DNA of 47,987 bases from Spirosoma endophyticum (GTDB lineage: Bacteria > Bacteroidota > Bacteroidia > Cytophagales > Spirosomataceae): the NCBI RefSeq assembly GCF_900112365.1, contig NZ_FOLQ01000031.1, forward strand, positions 1 through 47,987, read 5' to 3'. This document shows, in pieces, positions 1 to 7,504 of the stretch. The translations under genes and the position numbers were made by a program. How positions within the stretch are numbered: position 1 is the first letter of the stretch; every line of letters begins with the position of its first letter. Below the pieces are notes generated by a model that saw only the letters and a list, made by a program, of their open reading frames with translations, was not told the DNA's origin and made no database searches.

Positions 1-275
1 ACCGCTCCCGAAAACCCATGATGCTCAGCCCCTTTGTTGAGTTCAGCAAGCAGTTGGACGATTTGTTCATTGGTTAAGCGGCAGTCGGGTCCACTGGGCT
101 TTCGCCAAGTTAAACTAGCCTGGCCCTCTTGGCGATATTTTTTCAAAGTTCGACTGACCCAGCCCTGGGTCAGTCCCAGTGCTTGAGCAATTTTAGACTG
201 CTTCCAGCCTTGTTCTTTCAATTCGGCACATCGCCGACGTAAAAGTTCGTAGTCAGATGGTTTGTACGCTGCCAT
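1..275 (-). CDS. IS630-type transposase, N-terminal HTH part (runs off the window)
   Basis: The minus strand reads from an ATG at 275-273 to the window edge with no stop (91 codons). The protein opens MAAYKPSDYELLRRRCAELK and contains a winged-helix segment around residues 20-45 (KQSKIAQALGLTQGWVSRTL), followed by a linker rich in Arg, Pro and Gly. This layout is that of the N-terminal DNA-binding half of IS630/Tc1-mariner transposases; the DDE domain would lie beyond position 1. In the intact element it would bind the terminal inverted repeats. Whether the element is complete cannot be seen here. A stand-alone HTH protein is a less likely reading. Confidence 0.75.
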   Translation of the reverse strand, partial: MAAYKPSDYELLRRRCAELKEQGWKQSKIAQALGLTQGWVSRTLKKYRQEGQASLTWRKPSGPDCRLTNEQIVQLLAELNKGAEHHGFSGA

Positions 276-437
276 ACAGAACCAAAGAGTCAATCTTTAC
301 AAGCCTACTCACAGGTCAATAAAAGTCTTTATTCTATAAGTTCACTTAAAGGAATTAATATTTTTCGAACAATTATAAATTTTTTTCAAGCTATCGAAAA
401 AACAATTATTATAATTATAGAGAGTGCTTATAAAACT

Positions 438-935
438 ATGCTTTTGCTTTTTCTTGTAGCTTGTTTATTTTTTATATATAAAATATTTGATGATGATAAG
501 GTATTATATAGCCAAAATCATAGCAAAGAATTTTTTGATGGAGCGGGTGTTCAAGCAGCTTTTTGCGCTACTGCGATTTTGGTTGTCCTTGAGTATTTAA
601 ACATCTTCGTTTTTAAAATCCCAAATGATAAGTTTAGATTATTGTTGAGATACACACTATATTTAATTTCACCGATATTATTTGTTATAATAATAAATAG
701 TGTCACAACAACTAATATAAAGAAAGGATTGGCAGAATATGATGTAGTGTTCAAATATGATGGAAAGCAGATACAAACAGATACGAATATTGTTTACATA
801 GGTGCTACTCAAAACTATTTATTTTTGCGAGAGCGTATGACGCGAAAAAACTATATTTATAAGATTGATAAGATTGATAATCTGTCAATGAAAAAAATCT
901 CTTACGAATTAGGTTGGATAGACTGGCGCAAGTAA
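438..935 (+). CDS. Hypothetical membrane protein, 165 aa
   Basis: No family recognised. The 165-residue product has three hydrophobic stretches: residues 1-15, about 35-57 and about 68-90. These are followed by a soluble tail of about 75 residues rich in Lys, Asp and Tyr that could form a small beta domain. The gene is very AT-rich. Its TAA stop ends at 935 and the next gene, on the opposite strand, ends at 936, so the two converge with no spacer and no room for a terminator. The ATG at 438 is the first residue of the first hydrophobic helix, so the true start could lie slightly upstream. Inference only: an inner-membrane accessory protein. Confidence 0.6.
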   Translation: MLLLFLVACLFFIYKIFDDDKVLYSQNHSKEFFDGAGVQAAFCATAILVVLEYLNIFVFKIPNDKFRLLLRYTLYLISPILFVIIINSVTTTNIKKGLAEYDVVFKYDGKQIQTDTNIVYIGATQNYLFLRERMTRKNYIYKIDKIDNLSMKKISYELGWIDWRK

Positions 936-1535
936 CTACTGTTGTTCCCTATTATCTGCCTTACTGAATAGTGATGCAGATAATGAGAACACAAGAATTG
1001 TATATATTAGGCCCCAAAAAATTTCAGTCATTGTTATAATTTTAGTGAGACTACTGTTGGGCTGAATACCTGCTGGGCCAACAGATATAGAAGTAAAACT
1101 TAAGTAGAAAGCATCAATGAATGACACGGTAACCTTATCAAACGAATTGGGGACATAGTTAGCTAAGAACAAATATGTTATTGCATAAACGTGAACTATA
1201 AAGAAATATGAAAGTAAAATTATAAAAAAACTTAATCCAGCAGTTGGTTTTTCAGATGGTGGTTTGGGTGTACCATCTTTAAATTTAGTAGAAAATAGTA
1301 TAGTTTTTCGCTTAAGATTGTAAAGTTCACTGAATGTAGCAACAATCGTTTCAAGAGTTAATAATATTATTCCTATATAAATAAAAAAGCCAACAATTAA
1401 GAAAAAATATCCTGGTAAGGTTTTTGATGCTATTACATACGGAAATACGAAAAGATAAATTATTAACATTGAAACGCCAACTAACGCTGAAAATAATTTA
1501 AATAATTGTCTGACTATAAAAATAAGCTTATTCAT
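936..1535 (-). CDS. Membrane protein with two-TM ion-channel-like domain
   Basis: This 199-residue protein has hydrophobic helices at about 8-32, 40-64, 100-125 and 168-190. Residues about 140-190 read AFYLSFTSISVGPAGIQP followed by a hydrophobic helix. This matches the pore-helix, filter loop and inner helix layout of the Ion_trans_2 family, where the canonical filter is TxGYGD. Here the filter position reads SVGPAGI, so K+ selectivity is not supported and the pore may be degenerate or of other selectivity. The gene converges with the preceding one with no gap. Family assignment is by motif shape only, so a channel-like fold is moderately supported and a function is not. Confidence 0.6.
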   Translation of the reverse strand: MNKLIFIVRQLFKLFSALVGVSMLIIYLFVFPYVIASKTLPGYFFLIVGFFIYIGIILLTLETIVATFSELYNLKRKTILFSTKFKDGTPKPPSEKPTAGLSFFIILLSYFFIVHVYAITYLFLANYVPNSFDKVTVSFIDAFYLSFTSISVGPAGIQPNSSLTKIITMTEIFWGLIYTILVFSLSASLFSKADNREQQ

Positions 1536-1740
1536 AAAATGATCGTTTGAATTATGTTAGTCGAATTTATGATTGAAACGTTTGTTTGAACAATTATTTT
1601 GATGTTCATGTGTGCAAGCATAAAATGACTTTTCTTGCCTATGCAGAATATGATTGTTTAAAAATACAACTTAAGCGAAGAAACACGTAAACTCTCGTTG
1701 ATAGTGGCAAAATAGCCGCTGATGTTTATCTTATCTAAAT

Positions 1741-1992
1741 GATAGTGACGTCAAGCATAATACGTGCGCCCGATGCAGTAGCCTTAACCTGTGCAAGAAT
1801 GGTCTTCAACTGAAGACCACCCCGCTATTTTTGAAAATACTGCCATTTTTATGGTGTTATAAGTGTGGTGACTCAGCTTCAGACGGGTGCAGTGAGCCGA
1901 TAGAAAAATTCCTGCTATAGCGCACTTCCTTGCAAGAGATTCAACGGGTGACAGGTATGAGTCAACCTACCTTGAGTAAAGTGAATGTTTGA
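1741..1992 (+). pseudogene. IS1-family InsA-like relic (zinc ribbon plus HTH, interrupted by TAG)
   Basis: Reading the plus strand in the frame of position 1765 gives a zinc-ribbon segment (CARCSSLNLCKNG, then WCYKCGD). After an in-frame TAG comes a helix-turn-helix segment (SLQEIQRVTGMSQPTLSK) ending at a TGA at 1990-1992. Paired CxxC motifs followed by an HTH are the layout of InsA-type N-terminal transposase proteins of IS1. The internal stop, the missing InsB part and the lack of a clear start make this a dead fragment. A perfect 9-bp inverted repeat (TGGTCTTCA / TGAAGACCA) lies inside it and is probably incidental. Confidence 0.5.
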
Positions 1993-2096
1993 ACCAGTAA
2001 CGTCTAAAGATATTTAGTAAGAGAAAGGGTAACAAACGGGGTAAGTGTTATAGCGCGTTTTAAAATACATCTTATTATCATATATTTATTAAGGCA

Positions 2097-2670
2097 TTTC
2101 GAATCACATCCTCGCGCCATTTCTAGGAACATCTGTAACAGTCGATCATTCGGCCACCCACCTAAAGACCGAGTAGGACGCTCTAGCGGCCGCAGCCAGC
2201 ACCTTTGCCAACAATTCGGACAGAAGCTACGCAAACAGGACGCCTGTACCAATGTCCTGACGGTGTTTGTTGAAATCAACCGTTTCCGGCCCAATCAGGC
2301 CCAATACAATCGCAGAAATACGGTCAATCTTTCAACTGGCAGCAAAACAGCAGCGCATAACTGATTAAATACACACTATATGCCTTAAAAACAGATGTTC
2401 TTAGAGGCATACCAAAACAAAAAGGCCGGCCTGATCGTCACCGGCATTGTGCCGGCAGATAAGGTGCAGCCGGATATGTTCGACACGACCGACTGCCCCA
2501 AGCTGAAAGACCTGTCAGAAGTAATGGACGTTCTAAACGGCAAGTTTGGCCGTGATACTGTCATATTTGCCGCCCAGAAAACAAATCATGACTGGCAACC
2601 TAAATTTGAACAGCGTAGCCCCTCATTTACAACTGACTGGCGAGAATTGCCGAAAATTCCACTTGATTAG
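2097..2670 (+). pseudogene. umuC: Decayed umuC (Y-family DNA polymerase V subunit) C-terminal relic
   Basis: Three plus-strand pieces line up in order with the C-terminal third of UmuC. Around 2100-2170 a segment reads ISRNICNSRSFG, resembling the conserved SRSFG region. Around 2190-2345 comes FGQKLRKQDACTNVLTVFV followed by NRFRPNQAQYN. From about 2360 there is LIKYTLYALK, and after a frameshift FLEAYQNKKAGLIVTGIVPAD runs to a TAG at 2668-2670, ending in the typical SPSFTTDWRELP tail. The N-terminal catalytic palm is absent and at least one frameshift breaks the reading near 2360. UmuC performs translesion synthesis; this copy cannot. The last piece is open from an ATG at 2395 but is only a fragment. 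Confidence 0.8.
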
Positions 2671-2720
2671 CGTTGCTCGACGCAGATTTAAAGCCAAAGT
2701 ATTAAATGGAGAGTATATTT

Positions 2721-3560
2721 TTAACGAGGTGGAAACTTATATCTTATACCGCTTCCGGTTGCGACAAAACCCTTTTTGCGAATGACTTCATTGTAATACA
2801 ACTCTTTCTCCGCATGTGTTTTTAGTTGTAACATGTGATGATGTTCGTAATTGCTAAAGGTAATTGTCGCTTTTAATACTTCACTCGTTTCAGGGTGTGG
2901 AATATCAAAGTTTACAATTTTTTCGCCGACAAGTTTGACTACATTTCCAGTCTCATCATCATATTTTCGAAACTCGAATCCGAAAGAATAATCTCCTTGA
3001 ACAGTAATTTCTACATTAACTTTTTTGGCTTCTTTCCTTGATACTTTTTTGTTCTTGTTAGAGCTATAATATAGCTGTCTTGGTAGAATTTTATCGTTAT
3101 ACAATACTTCATACCACATGTTTATTACATTGGTAAGTATATCATCAAGATCGCGTTTGGAGCCATCCTCTAAAGTTAGTTGCACTATTTTTTCATTATG
3201 ATTATATTTTCCTTGCTCATCTTCAAAAATTACTGTGGCAATTATTTCGGAAATTTTTTTAGAAGATGAAAGTTGTGGCTTTCCTCTAGTAAGTTTGGAG
3301 TGTTTACTAGCATTAGCAACCGCTTCTAAAGTTAAATAATCTGCGCATTTGCTAATAAGATATTTCTTTACATCTAATGCAAAGTCTCTGTTAAAATAAT
3401 CCGCGTAGAACTCGCCAAAGTGGTATAGTGACCTAGCAGCATCCATACCTTTACGAATATCGTCCTTCTTTCCAATTGGAGTTTGATCTTTTACTGCCAT
3501 GTAGTCATTGAACGATTCGATGACATCTTGATAGAATTGTGCGTATAAATCTGCGTACAT
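2721..3560 (-). CDS. Hypothetical protein, 279 aa
   Basis: No family recognised with confidence. The ATG at 3560 (MYADLYAQFYQDVIESF) is preferred over the in-frame TTG two codons upstream. The protein is soluble, with an alpha-helical N-terminal half and a more beta-rich C-terminal half with repeated charged strands. The segment at about 78-100, ending VANASKHSKLTRG, resembles the N-A-x-K-H pattern seen in some HEPN-like or uncharacterised abortive-infection helical proteins, but this is weak. It is AT-rich and stands alone between the umuC relic and the serine recombinase, a position typical of island cargo. Confidence 0.6.
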   Translation of the reverse strand: MYADLYAQFYQDVIESFNDYMAVKDQTPIGKKDDIRKGMDAARSLYHFGEFYADYFNRDFALDVKKYLISKCADYLTLEAVANASKHSKLTRGKPQLSSSKKISEIIATVIFEDEQGKYNHNEKIVQLTLEDGSKRDLDDILTNVINMWYEVLYNDKILPRQLYYSSNKNKKVSRKEAKKVNVEITVQGDYSFGFEFRKYDDETGNVVKLVGEKIVNFDIPHPETSEVLKATITFSNYEHHHMLQLKTHAEKELYYNEVIRKKGFVATGSGIRYKFPPR

Positions 3561-3970
3561 AGGCAAATAAACAGTATTGTATTGTTTGTTTGTTCCTCTC
3601 CTATAAACTTCTCACGGTTGATTTTAATATAAATACGGAAGTTCTACTGCAACGAACGATGTGGTAGAACTGCTCCGTTTTATACAAACGAATCCCAAAA
3701 CCGACTAACACAGGAAACTCTCTCCTGTTAGCCAGTTTTCTTCATTGCAGATGGATGAGAGAAGAGTCTGCGCCAATTTTTTAGCCAAAAATTTGTACGG
3801 AAGTAAACGATCATTAACCCCTGTACACCAATTTCCCTTTTTCAATCTCTCTTCATCTATAAATCACTGTGGAACAAGGCCTTTCACATAGGGATTAACC
3901 AAGTTTTAAGCGAAATCTGTTCAAAAGTAATCCATCGTTTACATCTGAACAAGATCAAGGTTAACCCACT
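3561..3970. other. Intergenic region, 410 bp, upstream regions of two divergent genes
   Basis: No open frame of interest was seen. It holds one imperfect hairpin (CTAACACAGGA ... TCCTGTTAG, about 3704-3730) and an AT-rich approach to the recombinase start at 3971. It should contain the divergent promoters of the 279-aa gene and of the recombinase, but no convincing promoter boxes could be assigned. Confidence 0.5.
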
Positions 3971-4828
3971 ATGAAACAGGCGATTGCCTACTATCGCGTT
4001 TCCACCCATCGACAGGGACGAAGTGGATTAGGGCTAGAAGCGCAGCGAGTGACGGTGGCCAGTTATTGTCGACTGAATAGCTATAATCTTGTGGATGAGG
4101 TGGTTGAAGTAAAGTCCACCCGTAAACAACAGAATGGCTTGTTTGAGGCTTTGGAGCGATGCCGATTGAGCAAAGCAATTCTGATGGTAGCCCGACTGGA
4201 CAGGTTAGGTCGGGATGTTGAAAAAATTGCACGACTGGTCAAATCTGATGTAGAAATCGTGGTGATCGATAATCCGCATGCCAATCGGTTCACCATCCAT
4301 ATTCTGGCGGCAGTCGCCGAAGAGCAACGGCAGCGTATTAGTGACACCACCAAAGCGGCTTTGGAAGCGGCCCGAAAACGAGGGGTTGTCCTTGGTAAAC
4401 ATGGCAAGACGCAGGCTAGGCGCAATAAAAAAGCGGCTGATGAGTTTGCGCATCAGCTTTCGCCCATGCTCAGGAAACTTAGCAATCTAGGAATTATCAC
4501 GGTGAGGGCGATTGCCAAGGAACTCAATAAGCAACGTATCCCGACGTTTCGGGGTGATAGCCAATGGCACCCCAGTACGGTTTGCGCGTTACGAAATCGA
4601 TTGAAACTAAAACAACCCAAAACAATGAAAACACAATCCGTTATAACTTCATCGAATGAAAAGGACATCCTTTTCGATGATTATTCAATGATTAAGCAAC
4701 GATTCGGACAATATGAATTGACTATTCCATCTGCCAATGCCAATTGTGATTGCATAGGCTACTCAGCACCAGACGATGCAGACGTTGATACCCATCAAAT
4801 CACCCCAGCTTCTGATCAAGTCCATTGA
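3971..4828 (+). CDS. Serine recombinase (resolvase/invertase family) with in-frame C-terminal extension
   Basis: Residues 1-135 form a resolvase catalytic domain: AIAYYRVSTHRQGRSGLGLE carries the nucleophile Ser11 and Arg9, and ARLDRLGRD (about 74-82) is the conserved arginine segment. Residues about 165-210 contain a resolvase-type DNA-binding HTH with the usual ELNKQRIPTFRG and WHPSTV elements. Members of this short Bacteroidota group normally stop right after this HTH, at about 200-220 residues. Here the frame continues 67 residues from an internal Met219 with unrelated composition (see the candidate peptide at 4625). The final 53 bp overlap the radical SAM gene in another frame. It likely mediates site-specific inversion or integration; its target site was not identified. 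Confidence 0.88.
   Translation: MKQAIAYYRVSTHRQGRSGLGLEAQRVTVASYCRLNSYNLVDEVVEVKSTRKQQNGLFEALERCRLSKAILMVARLDRLGRDVEKIARLVKSDVEIVVIDNPHANRFTIHILAAVAEEQRQRISDTTKAALEAARKRGVVLGKHGKTQARRNKKAADEFAHQLSPMLRKLSNLGIITVRAIAKELNKQRIPTFRGDSQWHPSTVCALRNRLKLKQPKTMKTQSVITSSNEKDILFDDYSMIKQRFGQYELTIPSANANCDCIGYSAPDDADVDTHQITPASDQVH
4625..4828 (+). CDS. Candidate RiPP precursor peptide nested in the recombinase 3' end (67 aa)
   Basis: An ATG at 4625-4627, preceded by an A-rich stretch of the kind that favours initiation in Bacteroidota, starts a 67-residue peptide in the same frame as the recombinase. The first part (MKTQSVITSSNEKDILFDDY, then an amphipathic stretch to about residue 36) looks like a leader. 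The rest contains SANANCDCIGYSAPDD and a Gly-poor, Thr/His-containing tail, which looks like a core with a Cys-Asp-Cys pair. It lies immediately upstream of, and overlaps, a radical SAM/SPASM gene with an N-terminal PqqD/RRE-like region, as precursor genes often do. It could instead be only a C-terminal extension of the recombinase. The function is inferred entirely from context and composition. Confidence 0.4.
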   Translation: MKTQSVITSSNEKDILFDDYSMIKQRFGQYELTIPSANANCDCIGYSAPDDADVDTHQITPASDQVH

Positions 4829-6110
4829 CGATCAGCATTTCTATATCGTCAACTGTGCTTATCCGAATTCACTACGGATTCTCAATCGGGCGCAATATGA
4901 GATCATTGCTGCGATTGATAACCAAACCTCTATATCGGCCCTTGGCGATAAACTTGCTATTTCGGTTGAGGTTTTAGAAGAGTTTTTCGGTTTGCTGGCC
5001 CAAACCGAGATCATCCGGTTTGACAATCAATTTAGCAACCCGCAGAAACCCGTTAGCCCGAAATCGCTGAATTTCTGGATTCATACTACCAACCGGTGTA
5101 ATCTGACCTGTGGCTATTGCTATATCTCAACGCTCAATACCACATCGGGTATGTCCGATGCGACCAAACAGCAATTGCTCCGTAAATTGGTTGAAACAGT
5201 CCAGAAACGAAAAATCAATACAATAAAACTCAGGCTGGCCGGAGGAGAACCCCTAACTCAATTCAAGTCCTGGAAGGTGTTTATTCCCGAAGCCAAAAAA
5301 GCTTTACGGGCTATAGGATGTGAATTGGAATGCGCGTTCATTACCAACCTGACTATTCTAACCGATGAGATTCTGGAATTTTCCAAAGAGTATAACATCA
5401 GCTATGGGATTTCGCTGGACGGATTGGACGTGGATCACGATACGACCCGGCAATTTCGGTCTGGCACAGGAAGTTTCCATCTCATTGGTCGGAACCTTAA
5501 AACCTTAATAGCCCATCACATTCCCCTATCGACTAATACGGTGGTAACCAATGCCAATCTGGCCGGGCTCCCCCGCTTAACCCGTTATCTGATCGATCTG
5601 GACGTTCCTTTTCGCTATTCGATTGTCAAAGGTGAAACGATTGATGCTGACATGCTGGAAACCTATCTGTTGGAATCCTATTCGATCATGCAGGATGCGG
5701 TTCAAGGCGGCTGGCGTTTCTCCCGTCGCCATCAGTTTTGTGATCTTAAGCCTAATGAGTTAGGCTTTCAAACCTGTGCATCGGGATTCTCCGGCGGGGC
5801 GATTTATGTCGATGGAGCCGTTAATTACTGTCACGTTCATTTTGGTGATCAGACGCAATTCGCGCATACTATTTTCGATGATAATTTGGACTTGGTGGAT
5901 ATGATCGAGCAGGGTAGCCACTATGAAGATATGAAGTCCAAGGATTGTCAGTCATGCCGCTACAAGTCGGTTTGTACCAGTGGCTGTCCAGTCTATCGGG
6001 TGAACGGGAAGGACGCGCAATGCAGCCTGTATCATCAGTTTATCCCGTTGATTTATGAGTTGCAAGCCAGAGAACGATTGAAATTGCTGCAAGATCATAC
6101 GATGATATAA
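4776..6110 (+). CDS. Radical SAM/SPASM peptide-maturase-like protein with N-terminal RRE/PqqD-like region
   Basis: The 444-residue protein has three parts. Residues 1-85 resemble a PqqD-like peptide-recognition (RRE) domain. Residues about 100-310 are a radical SAM core with the CX3CX2C cluster motif at C108, C112 and C115 (NRCNLTCGYCY) and GGEP at 156-159. The C-terminal SPASM domain has Cys334, 352, 391, 394, 400, 404 and 416 for auxiliary [4Fe-4S] clusters. Such enzymes (PqqE, anSME and sactipeptide or thioether maturases) use SAM-derived radicals to modify peptides or proteins. The start at 4776 lies inside the end of the recombinase/peptide frame, suggesting translational coupling. The substrate is unknown; the adjacent 67-aa peptide is the best candidate. 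Confidence 0.88.
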   Translation: MQTLIPIKSPQLLIKSIDDQHFYIVNCAYPNSLRILNRAQYEIIAAIDNQTSISALGDKLAISVEVLEEFFGLLAQTEIIRFDNQFSNPQKPVSPKSLNFWIHTTNRCNLTCGYCYISTLNTTSGMSDATKQQLLRKLVETVQKRKINTIKLRLAGGEPLTQFKSWKVFIPEAKKALRAIGCELECAFITNLTILTDEILEFSKEYNISYGISLDGLDVDHDTTRQFRSGTGSFHLIGRNLKTLIAHHIPLSTNTVVTNANLAGLPRLTRYLIDLDVPFRYSIVKGETIDADMLETYLLESYSIMQDAVQGGWRFSRRHQFCDLKPNELGFQTCASGFSGGAIYVDGAVNYCHVHFGDQTQFAHTIFDDNLDLVDMIEQGSHYEDMKSKDCQSCRYKSVCTSGCPVYRVNGKDAQCSLYHQFIPLIYELQARERLKLLQDHTMI

Positions 6111-6125
6111 CCTCGTTTATTCTTT

Positions 6126-6647
6126 TTGAGCAAAGGTAGGGTTGTCTTGTCGGTCACTGTTTCTATCATCATTTCACTATTGGCGTTACTGGCCACCTTT
6201 TATCAATTGCATCTGCAACGGGTTCATAACGAAAAGTCGATGAAACCGTTGGGTCAGATTGATTTGCCTGATCATAAAAAGAAGGTCGCCGTTCATATTC
6301 GTAACAATGGCCTAGGCCCACTCATCATTGACCGACTGACGTTTGTCAAGGACGGCCAGTTGTATACGACCATCGAGGATTGCCTTGATCTTGATCCGAG
6401 GTCGTATATGCGTGTGTCAATCAATGATGTGGTAAAACGGGTTGTGCTGCCGAATGCCCATTTGGTGGTTTTTGAAACCCAGTTTGAAGACCATGAAAGC
6501 GAGGTGGAAATCGATCATGCCCGAAAGCAACTGGCACCCATAACCCTCAAAGTAGCGGGTCGGGATATTTACGATAACCAAATCAAACTGGAACGCGATT
6601 TTCACTGGTTTTCCCGATACATACAAGACAATGACTTTGATCGCTGA
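6126..6647 (+). CDS. Single-TM hypothetical protein A of a duplicated pair (173 aa)
   Basis: No family name recognised. Residues about 7-27 form one hydrophobic helix (VSIIISLLALLATFYQ) followed by a basic segment, so the protein is probably anchored with its 140-residue domain outside the membrane core. That domain is beta-rich, with PLGQIDLPDHKKKVAVHIRN and NNGLGPLIIDRL as landmarks. The first in-frame start is a TTG at 6126, 15 bp after the radical SAM stop, so it is probably co-transcribed with it. It is roughly two-thirds identical by eye to the protein at 8587-9075. The two copies flank the AbiE pair, which suggests duplication with insertion. Confidence 0.72.
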   Translation: MSKGRVVLSVTVSIIISLLALLATFYQLHLQRVHNEKSMKPLGQIDLPDHKKKVAVHIRNNGLGPLIIDRLTFVKDGQLYTTIEDCLDLDPRSYMRVSINDVVKRVVLPNAHLVVFETQFEDHESEVEIDHARKQLAPITLKVAGRDIYDNQIKLERDFHWFSRYIQDNDFDR

Positions 6648-6711
6648 AGCTTTTACCTGTAAGCATTGGGTCAGGTGCCTTTGTAGTGATTTTATTCTCA
6701 AGTAGAGTTTG

Positions 6712-6751
6712 AGTCATGTCAAGTTTATTGATCAATAAACTTGACATGACT
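6712..6751. promoter_or_regulatory. Perfect 40-bp palindrome, probable AbiEi operator
   Basis: The half-site AGTCATGTCAAGTTTATTGA (6712-6731) is followed directly by its exact reverse complement (6732-6751), with no spacer. It overlaps the -35 element of the promoter that starts at 6741. AbiEi antitoxins are known to autorepress by binding inverted repeats in their promoter, so this is the likely operator. Confidence 0.8.
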
Positions 6752-6771
6752 ACAGATTTGCGTTATACTTG
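6741..6771 (+). promoter_or_regulatory. Promoter of the abiE operon
   Basis: TTGACA (6741-6746), a 17-bp spacer and TATACT (6764-6769) form a near-consensus sigma-70-type promoter. TATACTTG (6764-6771) also fits the Bacteroidota -7 box TAnnTTTG with one mismatch. A start about 7 nt past the -10 falls at the ATG at 6776, so the mRNA may be leaderless. Confidence 0.65.
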
Positions 6772-6775
6772 TGAA

Positions 6776-7504
6776 ATGACGAGCGTTTCAGACAAGGTAA
6801 CACAACAAATTCAGGGTCTACCAGAAGATATCAGCTTCGGGTATGGTCAGCTTGCCCTAGCCAAACAGGATTATCAGACGGCTGCTAAAGCGTTGGAACG
6901 TCTGCAAAAGAAGGGCGTGATCAAAAAACTTTCCAAGGGCATTTTCTATAAGCCCAAGAAAACCGTTTTTGGCGAGAAAAAACCGGATGAGCAACAGCTT
7001 CTTAAGCCGTATCTCTATCAAAATGGCCAGCGGACGGCTTATATCACCGGTGACTACCTCTATAATCAACTGGGGCTGACCACTCAGGTTCCGGCGGTCA
7101 TAAAAATTGCCAGCCGGAACCGGCGAATATTTATCAATACGGGCTCGCTCAAAGCCACGGCTGTCAAAAGCTATGTTGATGTCACCGATAATAATTATCA
7201 GATGTTAGGCTTTCTGGACGCTATCAAAGACTTCAAACAAATCCCGGATGTCGATGTGGTGAATGCCCTTGCTGTTTTTAAAAGCCGGATCAGGCCACTC
7301 AACGAAGCGCAACGTCAGATGATGATCGACTATGCGTTGGCGTATCCGCCACGCGTCAGGGCGTTGCTGGGGGTTGTCTTAACGGATTTGAATCTGACGA
7401 AAGGCATCCGTAAACTGCGTGATAGCCTTAATCCGTTAACGACATTCGATCTAGGGATTGACGATAGCCTGTTGCCGAATGTATCCGATTGGAATATTCA
7501 ATGA
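6776..7504 (+). CDS. abiEi: AbiEi-type (DUF6088-like) antitoxin, type IV toxin-antitoxin system
   Basis: The N-terminal 60 residues form a winged-HTH (SVSDKVTQQIQGLPEDISFG, then ALERLQKKGVIKKLSKGIFY), the usual AbiEi/DUF6088 DNA-binding domain. The remaining 180 residues are the antitoxin domain with YITGDYLYNQLGL and a helical C-terminus. The ATG at 6776 is preferred over the in-frame ATG at 6716, because 6716 lies inside the palindrome and upstream of the promoter -10 element. AbiEi neutralises AbiEii without direct stable binding and represses its own operon. The stop TGA overlaps the toxin ATG (ATGA at 7501-7504), so the two are translationally coupled. The family is clear, while phage-defence activity is inferred. 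Confidence 0.9.
   Translation: MTSVSDKVTQQIQGLPEDISFGYGQLALAKQDYQTAAKALERLQKKGVIKKLSKGIFYKPKKTVFGEKKPDEQQLLKPYLYQNGQRTAYITGDYLYNQLGLTTQVPAVIKIASRNRRIFINTGSLKATAVKSYVDVTDNNYQMLGFLDAIKDFKQIPDVDVVNALAVFKSRIRPLNEAQRQMMIDYALAYPPRVRALLGVVLTDLNLTKGIRKLRDSLNPLTTFDLGIDDSLLPNVSDWNIQ

Noticed and set aside
1801..1830. Perfect inverted repeat TGGTCTTCA/TGAAGACCA as a terminator
   Set aside because: It lies inside the InsA-like relic and has only a short mixed T-run well after the stem; more likely a chance palindrome.
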